Shown piece by piece: positions 39,397-39,404 of a stretch of DNA of 39,404 bases. Where the stretch lies: NCBI GenBank assembly GCA_021161765.1, contig JAGGZZ010000081.1:1-39404 (forward strand). Reading direction: 5' to 3'. The translations under genes were made by a program, and so were the position numbers. The notes under the pieces were generated by a model that saw only the letters and a list, made by a program, of their open reading frames with translations, searched no databases and had not been told where the DNA came from. Positions within the stretch are counted from its first letter, which is position 1, and each line of letters begins with the position of its first letter. The stretch is from Candidatus Methanophagales archaeon. GTDB lineage: Archaea > Halobacteriota > Syntropharchaeia > Alkanophagales > Methanospirareceae.

Positions 39397-39404
39397 TCCC
39401 GTCT

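Overview
The window looks like a chromosome segment from an uncultivated euryarchaeon of the methanogen/ANME/Syntrophoarchaeum type. The information-processing genes are archaeal: Rpo7, Spt4, ribosomal proteins S24e and S27ae, Trm1, an archaeal RNase P RNA, SecD, FtsZ and CetZ. Two acetyl-CoA decarbonylase/synthase subunits (CdhC, CdhD) point to a Wood-Ljungdahl archaeon. A crotonase, many degenerate short repeats and a very large NosD-like surface protein fit ANME-1 or its relatives. The placement comes from gene content read by eye, not from a phylogeny.

Layout. 1-1618: 3' part of an isopropylmalate/isocitrate dehydrogenase-family gene with one in-frame TGA, a promoter-driven candidate structured RNA, a hypothetical gene and repeats. 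1619-5657: crotonase plus histone-deacetylase-family gene, ferredoxin plus FkbM methyltransferase on the other strand, and argF. 5767-8937: cdhC, a 52-residue ORF and cdhD. 9077-11512: a decayed stretch with a multiply broken zinc-ribbon protein gene, small zinc-ribbon ORFs and a transposase remnant. 11680-12972: aroA. 13183-19422 (minus strand): the archaeal rpo7-spt4-rps24e-rps27ae transcription and translation cluster, split between spt4 and rps24e by two PaREP1/HEPN-like paralogs, a PIN-type toxin-antitoxin pair and a 1024-residue NosD-like protein. 19573-27515: ppsA, a cation-efflux/NifX-like fusion, archaetidylserine synthase, and a dapB-transglutaminase-OB/HD operon. 27629-28870: RNase Z converging on the RNase P RNA gene, so the two tRNA end-maturation activities sit together. 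28915-34008: ftsZ, diverging from a four-gene block (coiled-coil protein, PRC-barrel protein, CetZ, membrane-anchored surface protein). 34188-39404: trm1, secD, an asparagine-synthetase/Dph6 fusion and a partial ORF.

The strongest unexplained signal is a dispersed element, seen at about nine intergenic sites. It has inverted arms built from a 10-nt period (ACAGATTAAC-like). In most copies it has a fixed polarity. One end abuts, or even supplies, the stop codon of the upstream gene (ppsA, rpo7, the OB/HD gene). The other end carries a conserved CTTAAATAGAAGG block followed by a TATA-like TTATACTTTATA just before the next gene (aroA, antitoxin, spt4, pssA, and more weakly rpo7). It behaves like a mobile or amplified intergenic adaptor that carries a promoter. 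A second small palindrome occurs upstream of RNase Z and, in frame, inside the Dph6 domain of the last large gene.

The tubulin neighbourhood (FtsZ and CetZ separated by a coiled-coil protein and a PRC-barrel protein, followed by a membrane-anchored protein) is the best candidate for a poorly described functional system, probably in cell division or cell shape.
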